A DNA stretch of 64,000 nucleotides from Castellaniella sp035707805 (GTDB lineage: Bacteria; Pseudomonadota; Gammaproteobacteria; Burkholderiales; Burkholderiaceae_B), in assembly GCA_035707805.1 (NCBI GenBank), contig DASSTS010000024.1, forward strand, positions 1 through 64,000. The letters run 5' to 3'. Each line of letters opens with the position of its first letter. Positions within the stretch are counted from its first letter, which is position 1. Positions 1 through 8,686 of this stretch are shown in pieces. The translations under genes and the position numbers were made by a program. The notes beneath the pieces are model-generated. The model saw only the letters and a program-made list of their open reading frames with translations. It had not been told where the DNA came from and ran no database searches.

Positions 1-1
1 C

Positions 2-1747
2 GGCCGGCTTGGCCTCGCGCCGGGGGCGCTGCGGCGCGGGGCTGACGACTTTTTCCGGCGCGGCCGGCAGGCGCGGCGCCTGGGCGCCCGCGCGGGCGGC
101 GGTCTCGCCGTCCCGCGGGGCGGCGCCGGCCTGCGCGGCGGTCTGGGCCGCAGCCGCGGCGGCCGCCTCGTCCTGGTCGCCCAGATTGAAGGTGGCGACG
201 AGCTGGGCGAGCGTGTCGGCCTGGGACCGCAGACTGGTGGCTGCGGCGGCGGATTCCTCGACCAGGCTGGCGTTCTGGCGGGTGACGTCGTCCATCTGGG
301 TGATGGCGGAATTGATTTCCTCGATGCCGGTGGTCTGCTCGCGGTTGGCGGCGCTGATCTCGCCCATGATGTCGGTGACGCGGTTGATGCTGTCGACGAT
401 CTCCTGCATGGTGTTGCCGGCGTGGGCGGCCTGCTCGTTGCCCTTGGCGGTGGCGGCCACGGAGGTGTCGATGAGGGCCTTGATTTCCTTGGCGGCGCCG
501 GCGGATCGCTGGGCCAGGGCGCGGACCTCGGCGGCGACCACGGCAAAGCCGCGGCCCTGCTCGCCGGCGCGGGCTGCCTCGACGGCGGCGTTCAAGGCCA
601 GGATATTGGTCTGGAAAGCGATCGAGTCGATGACCCCGACGATATCGGCGATCTTTTGCGAGCTGCCCGAAATGCCCTGCATGGTCTGCACGACCTCGTC
701 GACCACCTGGCCGCCGCGCGAGGCCACCTGCGATGCGGTGCCCGCCAGCTGATTGGCCTGCCGGGCATGGTCGGCGTTCTGCTTGACGGTGCTGGCCAGC
801 TCTTCCATGCTGGCCGCAGTCTGCTGCAGGGCCGCCGCCTGCTGGTCGGTACGGCTGCTGAGATCCTGGCTGCCGGCCGCGATGCGCTGCGCGCCGGCGG
901 TCATCCGCACCATGCGGGCGCGCACCCCGAAGATCAGGGATTCCAGGCCGTCGCGCATGTCCTTGAGCCCGTGGAGAAGCTGCCCGATCTCGTCACGCGA
1001 GCGCGGCTGCACGACGAGGTCCAGATTGCCCCCGGCCATCTTCTGCAGATAGCGCCCCACCGCCTGCAGGGGCCGCAGCACCGTGCGGATCAGGGTACGG
1101 TAGGCCAGCAGCGCCAGCACGAGCGCCAGGACCGCCACTGCCAGGAAACCGTAGTTCGCCCAGCTGAACTGCTGCGCCAGCGCCTGCCGGGATTCGCGGC
1201 TGCTGTTCTGGATGTATTCGTCGAACTGGCCGAACGCGCGGTCCATGCCGCGCGCGGCGCTGCGCAGCCGGCCGCGCTTCAGGGCCTCGAAGCCCTTGGC
1301 GTCCTGGCGGGCGGCGAAATCCCGCAGCTTTTCGACCTGCGCCCAGTAATCCTTGAACGTGGTGTCCAGGATGTGCTGCAGGGACTCGCCCTGCGCGCCC
1401 GGCAGGGCGGCGGCATCCTGGAAGGCCTGGATGTGGTCTTTCGAGCGCTTGAGCAGCTGGTCCGCCTGCCCGAGTTCCCAGAGGCGCTGTTTCTCGTTGG
1501 CGATGCCCAGACCGCCTTCGACCTGCGTGGCCGCCTGCTGCGCGTAGATCAGCGCGTTCTTGACGTCGGAGTTGGCCTGCACCCCGACCGCGGACAGGTG
1601 GGCGATGGTCTGGCGGCTTTGCTGCTGGACGAACCAGGCGCTGCCGATCGCGACGAAGGTCAACAGGGACAGCAGGCCGACCACGAGGGTCAGCCGCGCC
1701 CGCAGCGACAGGCTGCGGGGGCGCCACTTCAGAAAACGGATTTTCAT
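2..1747 (-). CDS. Methyl-accepting chemotaxis protein (3' end beyond the window)
   Basis: Transmembrane chemoreceptor; 582 codons are visible and the frame stays open to the left edge, so the C-terminus is missing. The ATG at 1747 begins a protein with a first membrane segment at about residues 16-41, a periplasmic four-helix-bundle-type region, a second membrane segment near 193-215, a HAMP domain, and a cytoplasmic signalling domain whose tip carries AFQTNILALNAAVEAARAGE near residue 380. An Ala/Pro-rich tail starts near residue 520. It lies directly downstream of flgL on the same strand, but a hairpin terminator separates them, so it probably has its own promoter. Ligand unknown. Confidence 0.93.
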   Translation of the reverse strand, partial: MKIRFLKWRPRSLSLRARLTLVVGLLSLLTFVAIGSAWFVQQQSRQTIAHLSAVGVQANSDVKNALIYAQQAATQVEGGLGIANEKQRLWELGQADQLLKRSKDHIQAFQDAAALPGAQGESLQHILDTTFKDYWAQVEKLRDFAARQDAKGFEALKRGRLRSAARGMDRAFGQFDEYIQNSSRESRQALAQQFSWANYGFLAVAVLALVLALLAYRTLIRTVLRPLQAVGRYLQKMAGGNLDLVVQPRSRDEIGQLLHGLKDMRDGLESLIFGVRARMVRMTAGAQRIAAGSQDLSSRTDQQAAALQQTAASMEELASTVKQNADHARQANQLAGTASQVASRGGQVVDEVVQTMQGISGSSQKIADIVGVIDSIAFQTNILALNAAVEAARAGEQGRGFAVVAAEVRALAQRSAGAAKEIKALIDTSVAATAKGNEQAAHAGNTMQEIVDSINRVTDIMGEISAANREQTTGIEEINSAITQMDDVTRQNASLVEESAAAATSLRSQADTLAQLVATFNLGDQDEAAAAAAAQTAAQAGAAPRDGETAARAGAQAPRLPAAPEKVVSPAPQRPRREAKPA

Positions 1748-1807
1748 GTCACCTCTCTTCTGAGTATTGTCAGCATGCCATACGCACGCCGCTTTTCTTC
1801 CTAAGAA

Positions 1808-1830
1808 AATAGGGCCTTGTAGGCCCTATT
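1808..1830 (-). terminator. Intrinsic terminator after flgL
   Basis: Perfect 10-bp inverted repeat (AATAGGGCCT, 3-nt loop, AGGCCCTATT). Read on the minus strand it is followed by TTCTTAGG, giving a modest T-rich tail. It lies 53 nt after the flgL stop and before the downstream chemoreceptor gene, as expected for the end of the flgB-L transcript(s). Confidence 0.6.
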
Positions 1831-1882
1831 CGCTGGAAACACGCCCGACCCGCTGTTCACGCGCCGGACAGGACCACTACCG

Positions 1883-3127
1883 TCATTTGCCGCCCAGATT
1901 GAAGAGGCTGAGCCCCTGGATGGTCTGGAACGCCAGGCCGGCGCCCTCCAGGGCGATCTTGCGCAGGCTGAGCTGCGTGCTGGCCTGGTAATAATCCAGG
2001 TCCTCGAGGCCGGAGAGCGCCTTCGTGAAGCCCAGGCCGCGCTGGCCGCCACTGTCGTCCAGGGCCTGCAATTCGTTCATGCGGGCGCCGATCGAGGCGC
2101 GCACGGTCAGGACGTTGTCGTAGCTGCTGGCCAGCTGCTGCATGCCGGTGTTCAGGACATTGCGCAGCGCCGCGGTGGACTGGGCATCGCCATCGGACGG
2201 CGAATTCAGGGCGGCCACCAGCGTGTCCAGGGTCTGGAAGATGTTGGCGTTCTGGGTCTTCAGGGGTTCGACGGTGAAAGTGTCGCCCGTGGCCGGGGTG
2301 CCGGAGATCTGCACCTTGGTGCCGTTGCCCAGGTCCATCTCGGTGGCGTCGGCCGCCAGGGGAGGATGGCTGACCGGCGCGCCGATGGTCGGCGGGTTCG
2401 TCGAATTGTCCGTCACCGTGACGTCGTAACCCGTGGCGGTGAAGGTGACCTCATACGAATAACGGGCGTCCGGATTGCCGGCCGGTGGGGCGCTGCGGTC
2501 CGAGATGTACGGCCCCGAGACGATGGCCGTGCCGGTGTTGCCGGTGTCCGCCGCGCTGGTATAGGCCAGCGTGCCCGGCTGCGCCCGCTGGAAGATGTCG
2601 GAGCCGATGTCGCTGCCCGCGATCTGGCGGGTGGCGTCGGCCTGGATGTTGCGCTGCAGGGTGTCGCCGTTGTAGGTGCCGTCCTGCGCAAACGCCGGCA
2701 CGCTGCCCAGCGACCCCGAAAACACGTACTGGCCGTTGCCGTCGGTGGTGTTGGCAATGCCCAGGGCCGTATTGCGCGCGTTCTGCAGCACTCCGGCCAG
2801 GGTCTGACGGTCGGCGTCGGACATGGTGCCGTTGCCGGCCTCGACCAGTCGGGTGCGCACGTCCTGCAGCAGCAGGGTCAGGGAATTGAGCGCGTCTTCC
2901 TCGACGCCGAGGTTCTGGTTGGCCACGGCGCGGTTGGAGGCGTAGCGGGAATTCTGCGCCTGCGACTGCGACAGGTTGATCGCCTGCGCGGCGGCCAGCG
3001 GGTCGTCGGCCGGCGTGACCATGCGCTGGCCCGATCCGATCTGCTGGTACAGGTGCATCAGATCGGACTGCTGGGCGTTGATGGTGTTCAGGCCGGTCTG
3101 GAATACGAGGCTGGAGCTGATACGCAT
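1883..3127 (-). CDS. flgL: Flagellar hook-filament junction protein FlgL (HAP3)
   Basis: FlgL joins the hook-FlgK junction to the flagellin filament and is exported by the flagellar type III system. The 414-residue product begins MRISSSLVFQTGLNTI and has the flagellin-like N-terminal coiled region (Q-rich helices, GQRMVTPADDP) and a matching C-terminal helix ending LFNLGGK. It is about 100 residues longer than the roughly 317-residue enterobacterial FlgL; the extra length is in the central surface-exposed domain (about residues 150-290). It starts 29 nt after the flgK stop and so is probably cotranscribed with flgK from the sigma-28-type promoter upstream of flgK. Confidence 0.95.
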   Translation of the reverse strand: MRISSSLVFQTGLNTINAQQSDLMHLYQQIGSGQRMVTPADDPLAAAQAINLSQSQAQNSRYASNRAVANQNLGVEEDALNSLTLLLQDVRTRLVEAGNGTMSDADRQTLAGVLQNARNTALGIANTTDGNGQYVFSGSLGSVPAFAQDGTYNGDTLQRNIQADATRQIAGSDIGSDIFQRAQPGTLAYTSAADTGNTGTAIVSGPYISDRSAPPAGNPDARYSYEVTFTATGYDVTVTDNSTNPPTIGAPVSHPPLAADATEMDLGNGTKVQISGTPATGDTFTVEPLKTQNANIFQTLDTLVAALNSPSDGDAQSTAALRNVLNTGMQQLASSYDNVLTVRASIGARMNELQALDDSGGQRGLGFTKALSGLEDLDYYQASTQLSLRKIALEGAGLAFQTIQGLSLFNLGGK

Positions 3128-3155
3128 GATGGATTCCTGGTGAGGCGCGCGCCGG

Positions 3156-4877
3156 TCAGTTGCGCAGGCTGAGCAAGGTGTCGAACAGGGTCGAGGCCGT
3201 GTCGATCAGCCGCGCGGCGGCGCGATATTGTTCCTGGTACTGCTGCAGGTTGATGTATTCCTCGTCCATATTGACGCCGGATACCGCCTGCTGCGCGGCG
3301 TAGTTCTGCTGGATCAGGGAGTTCTGGGCCTTTTGCGCCGTGGTGTTGGACTGGGTCTTGACGGCGACGTTGTTGACCAGCTGGGAATAGGCCTCGTTCA
3401 AGCCCATGGTGCCCTGCCCGGGCGCGCCGCCCGGCAGGCCGCCCAGGATCTTCTTGGAGCGCAGCTGCGCCAGGGCCAGGGCATTGTCGCCGTTGGCGGA
3501 ACCCGCCGGCACGTCCGGGGTCAGCGGGTCGTTGTCGTCGTCATACGCACCCGCCGCCGCGATCTTGGCCGGATCGGTGATGGCCACGTCCATGCCGGCG
3601 GCCGCGCTGCGGGTCGGCTGGATCAGCCAGGAATCGCCCGCCGCGGCATCGCCTGCGGTATCGATGTCCGTAATGTCGAACGTCACGCCGTCATAGGTTT
3701 CGTTGCCGCCGACCGTGACCGGCCCCATGACCGTGCCGTCGGGCACGCGCGTCACGGTGTAGCTGGTGCCGTCGTAATCCAGGCGATAGTCCTGGTTGGT
3801 GAGCTTGGACACGTCGGTGATGGACGCGGCCGGATCGGCCGTGGCCGCATTGTCGGCGTTCTTGATGATCTTGGGGCTGGAGACCGTGAAGAAATCCCCG
3901 CCCTGCGCGCCCGAGGGATCGTAACCCTGGATGTGCTGCGCATTGACGGCCATGGAGATGCCCAGCGCCAGGCGGCCCAGGTCGTTCTGCGTGGTGTCCA
4001 GCACGTCGGACCGGAAGGTCAGCAGACCGCCGAGCTTGCCGCCGGTGATCAGGCTGTCCTTCATCTCGACCGGCTTGGGCTGGCCGCTCGCGTCGGTCAC
4101 GGTGTAATTCACCGCCAGGCGACCGGGGTCGGCCGCCGAGGGGTTGGCCTGCAGGTAATAGACCGAGTCGCCGCCCAGCACGGTCTGGCCGTTGCCGATG
4201 GTGATGCTGAAGCGGTCGTCCTGCTCGTAGACCTTGATGTCCACCAGCTGGCCCAGTTCGCTGGCCAGCTGGTCGCGCTGGTCCAGCAGGTCGTTGGGCG
4301 GCTGGCCGGGATTGGTGGCCTTGGCCGTGGTGATCTGGCGGTTCAGGTCCTGGATGCGGTCCAGGTAGCTGTTGACCTGCGTGACCGTGGTGTCGATCTG
4401 GGTATTGACGTTCTGGCGCTGTTCGTCGAGGAAGGCGTTGGCGTCGCGGATCTGCGAGGCCAGGCTGTTGGCGCGGCCCAGCAGTTCCTGGCGGCCGGCC
4501 ACGTCGGCCGGCGCGGAGGCGACCGCGTCCAGGCCATCGAAGAATTTCTGGATGTTGGGCGAGATGCCCACGGTGCGGTCGGCCACCAGATTGTTGACCT
4601 GGCTGATCTGGTCGCCGTAGGTCTTCAGGGCCGCGCCGCGCGTCTGCGAAGAGGTCAGCTGGTGGTACAGGAAATTGTCGTACGAACGCTGTACGCTGAC
4701 GGCCTGCACGCCGCGGCCGATCCAGCCGGCCGAGGTCGGGGTGGCGCCGGCGGTCTGGGCCAGCACCGTCTGGCGGTTGTAGCCTTCCGTGGCGGCATTG
4801 TTGATGTTGTGCCCCGCCGTCTGAAGACGGTTTTGAGCGACCAGCAGGCCGGCCTTGCCCAGATTCGCCAGATTCAT
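3156..4877 (-). CDS. flgK: Flagellar hook-associated protein 1 FlgK
   Basis: First hook-filament junction protein (HAP1). The 573-residue product has the conserved flagellar rod/hook N-terminal motif (NRLQTAGHNINNAATEGYNRQ) and a C-terminal helix with VNMDEEYINLQQYQEQY, both typical of FlgK. The ATG at 4877 is preferred: an AGGA ribosome binding site lies about 10 nt upstream, whereas an in-frame TTG at 4886 abuts that site. A 9-bp hairpin and a sigma-28-type promoter lie upstream. flgL follows after 28 nt. The central region is long and variable, as usual for HAP1. Confidence 0.96.
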   Translation of the reverse strand: MNLANLGKAGLLVAQNRLQTAGHNINNAATEGYNRQTVLAQTAGATPTSAGWIGRGVQAVSVQRSYDNFLYHQLTSSQTRGAALKTYGDQISQVNNLVADRTVGISPNIQKFFDGLDAVASAPADVAGRQELLGRANSLASQIRDANAFLDEQRQNVNTQIDTTVTQVNSYLDRIQDLNRQITTAKATNPGQPPNDLLDQRDQLASELGQLVDIKVYEQDDRFSITIGNGQTVLGGDSVYYLQANPSAADPGRLAVNYTVTDASGQPKPVEMKDSLITGGKLGGLLTFRSDVLDTTQNDLGRLALGISMAVNAQHIQGYDPSGAQGGDFFTVSSPKIIKNADNAATADPAASITDVSKLTNQDYRLDYDGTSYTVTRVPDGTVMGPVTVGGNETYDGVTFDITDIDTAGDAAAGDSWLIQPTRSAAAGMDVAITDPAKIAAAGAYDDDNDPLTPDVPAGSANGDNALALAQLRSKKILGGLPGGAPGQGTMGLNEAYSQLVNNVAVKTQSNTTAQKAQNSLIQQNYAAQQAVSGVNMDEEYINLQQYQEQYRAAARLIDTASTLFDTLLSLRN

Positions 4878-4900
4878 ATGCTGCAATCCTGTCGGTTGGG

Positions 4901-4921
4901 CGGACGCCCTGGGGGCGTCCG
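4901..4921 (-). other. Hairpin in the flgK leader
   Basis: Perfect 9-bp inverted repeat (CGGACGCCC, 3-nt loop, GGGCGTCCG) between the sigma-28-type promoter and the flgK ribosome binding site. There is no T-run after it, so it is not a typical intrinsic terminator. It could be an mRNA structure in the flgK leader or a block to read-through from flgJ. Confidence 0.5.
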
Positions 4922-4940
4922 CGAGAATTCGTCTTTCCTG

Positions 4941-4967
4941 GTAACGGCAGCGGCGGCGGAAAATTTA
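4941..4967 (-). promoter_or_regulatory. Sigma-28 (FliA)-type promoter of flgKL
   Basis: On the minus strand TAAA is followed by exactly 15 nt and then GCCGTTAC, close to the enterobacterial FliA consensus TAAAGTTT-N11-GCCGATAA. The predicted transcript would begin near 4934, about 57 nt before the flgK ATG. Late expression of the hook-associated proteins is the expected biology. Predicted from sequence only. Confidence 0.75.
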
Positions 4968-4974
4968 ACCGCGA

Positions 4975-5943
4975 TCACCGGGCGTTGAAATACCCCATGA
5001 TGCTGATCAGCTTGTCGGCATAGGAAGGATCGGTGGCATAGCCCGCCGCCTGCACCTTGCGCGCGGCGTCCTCGGCGTTGCGGGCGCTCATGACCTCGCT
5101 GTAGCGTTCGCTGTTGCTGATCAGATTGGCATAGTCCGTGAAGGAATCCGCGTAGGAATCGTAGGCGCGGAAGGGCTGCGTCATCTTGCGGGGCGCGCCG
5201 TCCACGTATTCGGTCGTCATGACGTGCACCACATCGCCGCGCCAGCCGCCGCCAGCCTTGATGCCGAAGAGATTGTGGCTGCTCGTGCCGTCCGGGCGCA
5301 GGATCTCGCGCTGGCCCCAGCCGGATTCCAGGGCCGCCTGGCTGAGGATCAGCTTGGCCGGTACGCCGCTGCGCTGCGCCGCCACGTCGGCGGCTGCCGC
5401 CATCTGGTCGACGAAGGTGCGGATGTGGTCGGGCGCACCCTGGATGGCGCTGCTGACCTTCTGGCCGAGGTTCTTGCGGCTCAGCAGGTCGAGCAGCGAG
5501 GAAATCGAGTCGGCCACCTGGCGGCGCCCGTCGCCGATGCTGGACTGCAGGCCCGGCAGACGCGAACGGGCGGCCTCCGGCGGGCTGGCCAGGGGATCCA
5601 GCGGCTGGCTCAGGACGCCGCCGCGCATCTGGGCCATCAGGGCGTCGGCCAGGCCGATCCCCGGATCGGCCATGGCCAGCGAGGCCTGTTCGTCGCTGAG
5701 GCTCTGCGCCATGCGCGTGGCCTGGGAATCGAAGAGCGACGGCATCTGGCTGGACGTCTGCCGCGCCTGCTTGAGCAGCATCTGGATGAACATGGCCTCG
5801 AACTGCCGGGCCACCTCGCGCTGCTGGTCCTCCGAGGCCGGATTCGTCTGGACGCCGCGCTTGAGCGTGTTCAGGCCGCCGAAATCCAGGACGGACGGCG
5901 TCGACTGAGCACTGGGCAAGGGCGTGTTGGCAACGAATCCCAT
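4975..5943 (-). CDS. flgJ: Flagellar rod-assembly protein / peptidoglycan hydrolase FlgJ
   Basis: Bifunctional FlgJ of 322 residues. The N-terminal third (with REVARQFEAMFIQMLLKQAR) is the rod-capping scaffold domain. The C-terminal half (about residues 175-322) is a glucosaminidase-type muramidase with the ALESGWGQ motif holding the catalytic Glu and the SHNLFGIKAG core. It opens the peptidoglycan for the rod in the periplasm. It follows flgI by 8 nt. This dual-domain form is normal for beta- and gammaproteobacteria. Confidence 0.96.
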   Translation of the reverse strand: MGFVANTPLPSAQSTPSVLDFGGLNTLKRGVQTNPASEDQQREVARQFEAMFIQMLLKQARQTSSQMPSLFDSQATRMAQSLSDEQASLAMADPGIGLADALMAQMRGGVLSQPLDPLASPPEAARSRLPGLQSSIGDGRRQVADSISSLLDLLSRKNLGQKVSSAIQGAPDHIRTFVDQMAAAADVAAQRSGVPAKLILSQAALESGWGQREILRPDGTSSHNLFGIKAGGGWRGDVVHVMTTEYVDGAPRKMTQPFRAYDSYADSFTDYANLISNSERYSEVMSARNAEDAARKVQAAGYATDPSYADKLISIMGYFNAR

Positions 5944-5951
5944 GAGGCCTC

Positions 5952-7163
5952 CTAGATCACGTCGAGGTCCGCGCGCAGGGCGCCGGCGCTCTTGAGGTTC
6001 TGCAGGATGGACAGCAGGTCCTGCGGCGTGGCGCCCAGGGCGTTCAGCGCCCGCACGACGTCGGCCAGATTGGCGCTGGTATTGACGCGTTTCAGCGAGC
6101 CGTTGTCCGTGCGCATCTCGATCTGGGTGTTGTTGGTCACCACCGTCTGCCCGCCGCCGAAGGGCGTGGTGGGCTGGCTGACCTGCTGCTGCGGGCTGAT
6201 GGTGACCGACAGGTTGCCGTAGGCGATCGCGGCCTCGTCGATCATCACGGTGCGGTTCATCACCACCGAGCCCGTGCGGGCGTTGATCACGACCCGGGCG
6301 CGCGCCGGCGGCAGCGACACCTGCAGGTTCTCGACCTGGGACAGGAAGGCGAGCTGCCCCTTGGGATCCATGGGGGCCCGCAGCTCGATGGTGCGGCCGT
6401 TCAGGGCGGTGGCGGTCTGCCCGCCAAAGCGCCGGTTGAGCGCCGCCACGACGTTCTGCGCCACGGCGAAGTCGCTGGTATTGAGTTCCAGCCGCACCAC
6501 GCCGTTTTGCGCGTAGGTGGTGGGCACGCCGCGCTCGACGATGGCGCCGTCGGGGATGATGCCGCCGTTCAATTGATTGACCTGGACGCTGGCCCCGCCC
6601 TGCGAGGCGCCCGCGCCGCCCACCAGCAGGTTGCCCTGCGCCAGGGCGTAGACCTGTCCGTTGGCGCCCTTCAGCGGGGTCATCAGCAGAGTGCCGCCGC
6701 GCAGGCTCTTGGCATTGCCCATGGACGAGACGACCACGTCCAGGCTCTGGCCGGGCTGCGCGAAGGCCGGCAGGCGCGTCGTCACCATCACGGCGGCGAC
6801 GTTCTTGACCTGCATATTGGTCCCCTGGGGCACGGTGACGCCCAGCTGCGACAGCATGTTGGTCAGGCTCTGCTGGGTGAACGGGGTCTGGCGCACCTGG
6901 TCGCCGCTGCCGTCCAGGCCCACGACCAGGCCATAGCCGATCAGCTGGTTCTCGCGCACGCCGGTAAAGGACGCCAAGTCCTTGATCCGCTCGGCCTGGG
7001 CGGCCGCCCAGGGACCCAGGCCGGCCACGCAGGCCACCATCAGGGCGGCCAGCCAGCGCCCGGCGCGCGGGCGGGCGGCTGCCGCCGGCCCGCGCGCCGG
7101 GCGGGTCCGCGCATGGGGCGTCTGGCGGTGGATGGAAATAAGCACGGAAATCCCTTGGATCAT
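5952..7163 (-). CDS. flgI: Flagellar P-ring protein FlgI
   Basis: Periplasmic P-ring subunit. The 403-residue frame has an unusually long Arg/Pro-rich lead (residues 1-37), then a hydrophobic signal segment ending WAAAQA at about residue 57, then the mature FlgI start (ERIKDLASFTGVRENQLIGYG). An alternative GTG at 7145 has a good AGGGA ribosome binding site 6 nt upstream, whereas the ATG at 7163 has none, so translation may begin at 7145 and shorten the lead by six residues. It lies 4 nt after flgH. Confidence 0.95.
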   Translation of the reverse strand: MIQGISVLISIHRQTPHARTRPARGPAAAARPRAGRWLAALMVACVAGLGPWAAAQAERIKDLASFTGVRENQLIGYGLVVGLDGSGDQVRQTPFTQQSLTNMLSQLGVTVPQGTNMQVKNVAAVMVTTRLPAFAQPGQSLDVVVSSMGNAKSLRGGTLLMTPLKGANGQVYALAQGNLLVGGAGASQGGASVQVNQLNGGIIPDGAIVERGVPTTYAQNGVVRLELNTSDFAVAQNVVAALNRRFGGQTATALNGRTIELRAPMDPKGQLAFLSQVENLQVSLPPARARVVINARTGSVVMNRTVMIDEAAIAYGNLSVTISPQQQVSQPTTPFGGGQTVVTNNTQIEMRTDNGSLKRVNTSANLADVVRALNALGATPQDLLSILQNLKSAGALRADLDVI

Positions 7164-7167
7164 GACA

Positions 7168-7860
7168 TCAGAACGGGGCGATGTTCAGGAAGAAACGCTG
7201 CAGCCAGCCCATGGTCTGGACCTCGTCCATCACGCCCTTGCTGCGGTATTCGATGCGGGCATCGGCCACCTGGGTCGAGGACACCGTGTTGCTGCCGGTG
7301 ATCGAGCGCGGATCCACCACGCCCGAAAAGCGCACGTATTCGCTGCCGCGGTTGATGGCGATCTGCTTTTCGCCGGCGATCTGCAGGTTGCCGTTGGGCA
7401 GCACGCCGATGACGGTGGTGGTCAGCGTGCCCGTGAAGACGTTGGTGGCGCTGCTGGAGCCCTTGCCGTCGGACTTGTTGCCGCTGCCGGTCTCGAAATT
7501 CTGCTTGGCGCCCAGGTCCGTGGGCAGGATAGCGGGGGCCAGGCCGATGTTCATGCTGGCGCTGCCGCTGCGGTCGGTGCTGGTGCCCACGCTCTTGGCG
7601 GCGTTGGTCTTTTCCTGGATCACGATGGTGACGATGTCGCCGACGTTGCGCGGCCGGCGGTCCTCGAACAGCGGATAGTTGCCATACGCGGTGGGCTGGT
7701 AGATGGAGCCGTTGGCCTCGGCGGCCGGCGGCACGGCCGGCGGCGGGGGCGCCGTCAGCGGCCCGGTGACGACGGGCTCGGGCGGCACCAGGGCGCACCC
7801 GGACAGCACGAGGGCCAGGACGGCCCCCAAAGATCCCGCAAGACGACGCAAACCCTTCAT
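7168..7860 (-). CDS. flgH: Flagellar L-ring lipoprotein FlgH
   Basis: Outer-membrane L-ring subunit. A signal peptide ends in the lipobox LSGC (Cys22 counted from the ATG at 7860), so it should be lipidated. The mature part contains YPLFEDRRPRNVGDIVTIVI and the C-terminal GWLQRFFLN typical of FlgH. The ATG at 7860 is preferred because an AGG ribosome binding site is 6 nt upstream; the ATG at 7866, which would add Met-Ser, directly abuts it. About 230 residues, the normal family size. Confidence 0.95.
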   Translation of the reverse strand: MKGLRRLAGSLGAVLALVLSGCALVPPEPVVTGPLTAPPPPAVPPAAEANGSIYQPTAYGNYPLFEDRRPRNVGDIVTIVIQEKTNAAKSVGTSTDRSGSASMNIGLAPAILPTDLGAKQNFETGSGNKSDGKGSSSATNVFTGTLTTTVIGVLPNGNLQIAGEKQIAINRGSEYVRFSGVVDPRSITGSNTVSSTQVADARIEYRSKGVMDEVQTMGWLQRFFLNIAPF

Positions 7861-7871
7861 GGACATCCTGG

Positions 7872-8657
7872 TTACAGCTGGGTCAGACGGGCCAGCATCT
7901 GATCGGAGGTCTGCACCGCCTTGCTGTTCATTTCGTAGGCGCGCTGGGTCGTGATCATGTTGACCAGTTCCTCGGCGACGTTGACGTTGGAGGTTTCCAC
8001 GTATTTTTGCAGCAGGACGCCCGCGCCGTCCAGCCCTGGCTGCAGCAGGTTGGCCGGGCCCGACGCGTCGGTTTCCGCGTACAGGTTCTCGCCCAGGCTC
8101 TGCAGGCCCGTGGGATTGATGAAGGTCGCCAGCTGCAGTTGGCCGACTTCCACGTTGGTGCCGGTGGCGCCCGGCTGCGTCACCGAGACTGTGCCGTCGC
8201 GGGCGATGGTGATGGTGAGCGCATTGTCGGGGATGTTGATGCCCGGCTGGATCGTGTAGCCGCCCGCCGTCACCAGCATGCCGTTCTGGTCGCGCTGGAT
8301 GCTGCCGTCGCGGGTGTAGGCGAAGGAGCCGTCGGGCATCTCGACCTGCAGGAAGCCCTGCCCCTGGATGGCCACGTCCAGATCGTTGCCGGTCTGCTTC
8401 AGGTCACCCTGGGTGTGGATGCGCTCGGTCGCCACGGTGCGCGCGCCCGTGCCCAGCTGCAGGCCGGAGGGCAGCTGGTTGGCCGCGCCGACGCTGGCGC
8501 CGGGCTGGCGGATCGTCTGGTACATCAGGTCCTCGAACACCGCCCGGCCGCGCTTGAAGCCCGTGGTGTTGACGTTGGCCAGGTTGTTGGAAATCACGTC
8601 CATGCTGGTCTGCTGGGTTTCCAGACCGGTCTTGGCGATCCACAGGGAACGTATCAT
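7872..8657 (-). CDS. flgG: Flagellar distal rod protein FlgG
   Basis: Distal rod subunit, 261 residues, nearly identical in length to E. coli FlgG (260). It begins MIRSLWIAKTGLETQQTSMD with the ISNNLANVNTTGFKRGRAVF rod/hook motif, and ends with the EELVNMITTQRAYEMNSKAV helix shared by axial proteins. It assembles in the periplasm after export by the flagellar apparatus. It sits between flgF and flgH in the flgB-J operon. Confidence 0.97.
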   Translation of the reverse strand: MIRSLWIAKTGLETQQTSMDVISNNLANVNTTGFKRGRAVFEDLMYQTIRQPGASVGAANQLPSGLQLGTGARTVATERIHTQGDLKQTGNDLDVAIQGQGFLQVEMPDGSFAYTRDGSIQRDQNGMLVTAGGYTIQPGINIPDNALTITIARDGTVSVTQPGATGTNVEVGQLQLATFINPTGLQSLGENLYAETDASGPANLLQPGLDGAGVLLQKYVETSNVNVAEELVNMITTQRAYEMNSKAVQTSDQMLARLTQL

Positions 8658-8686
8658 GTCGGGGGGTCCTGTTCAGGCAGGCGGGC

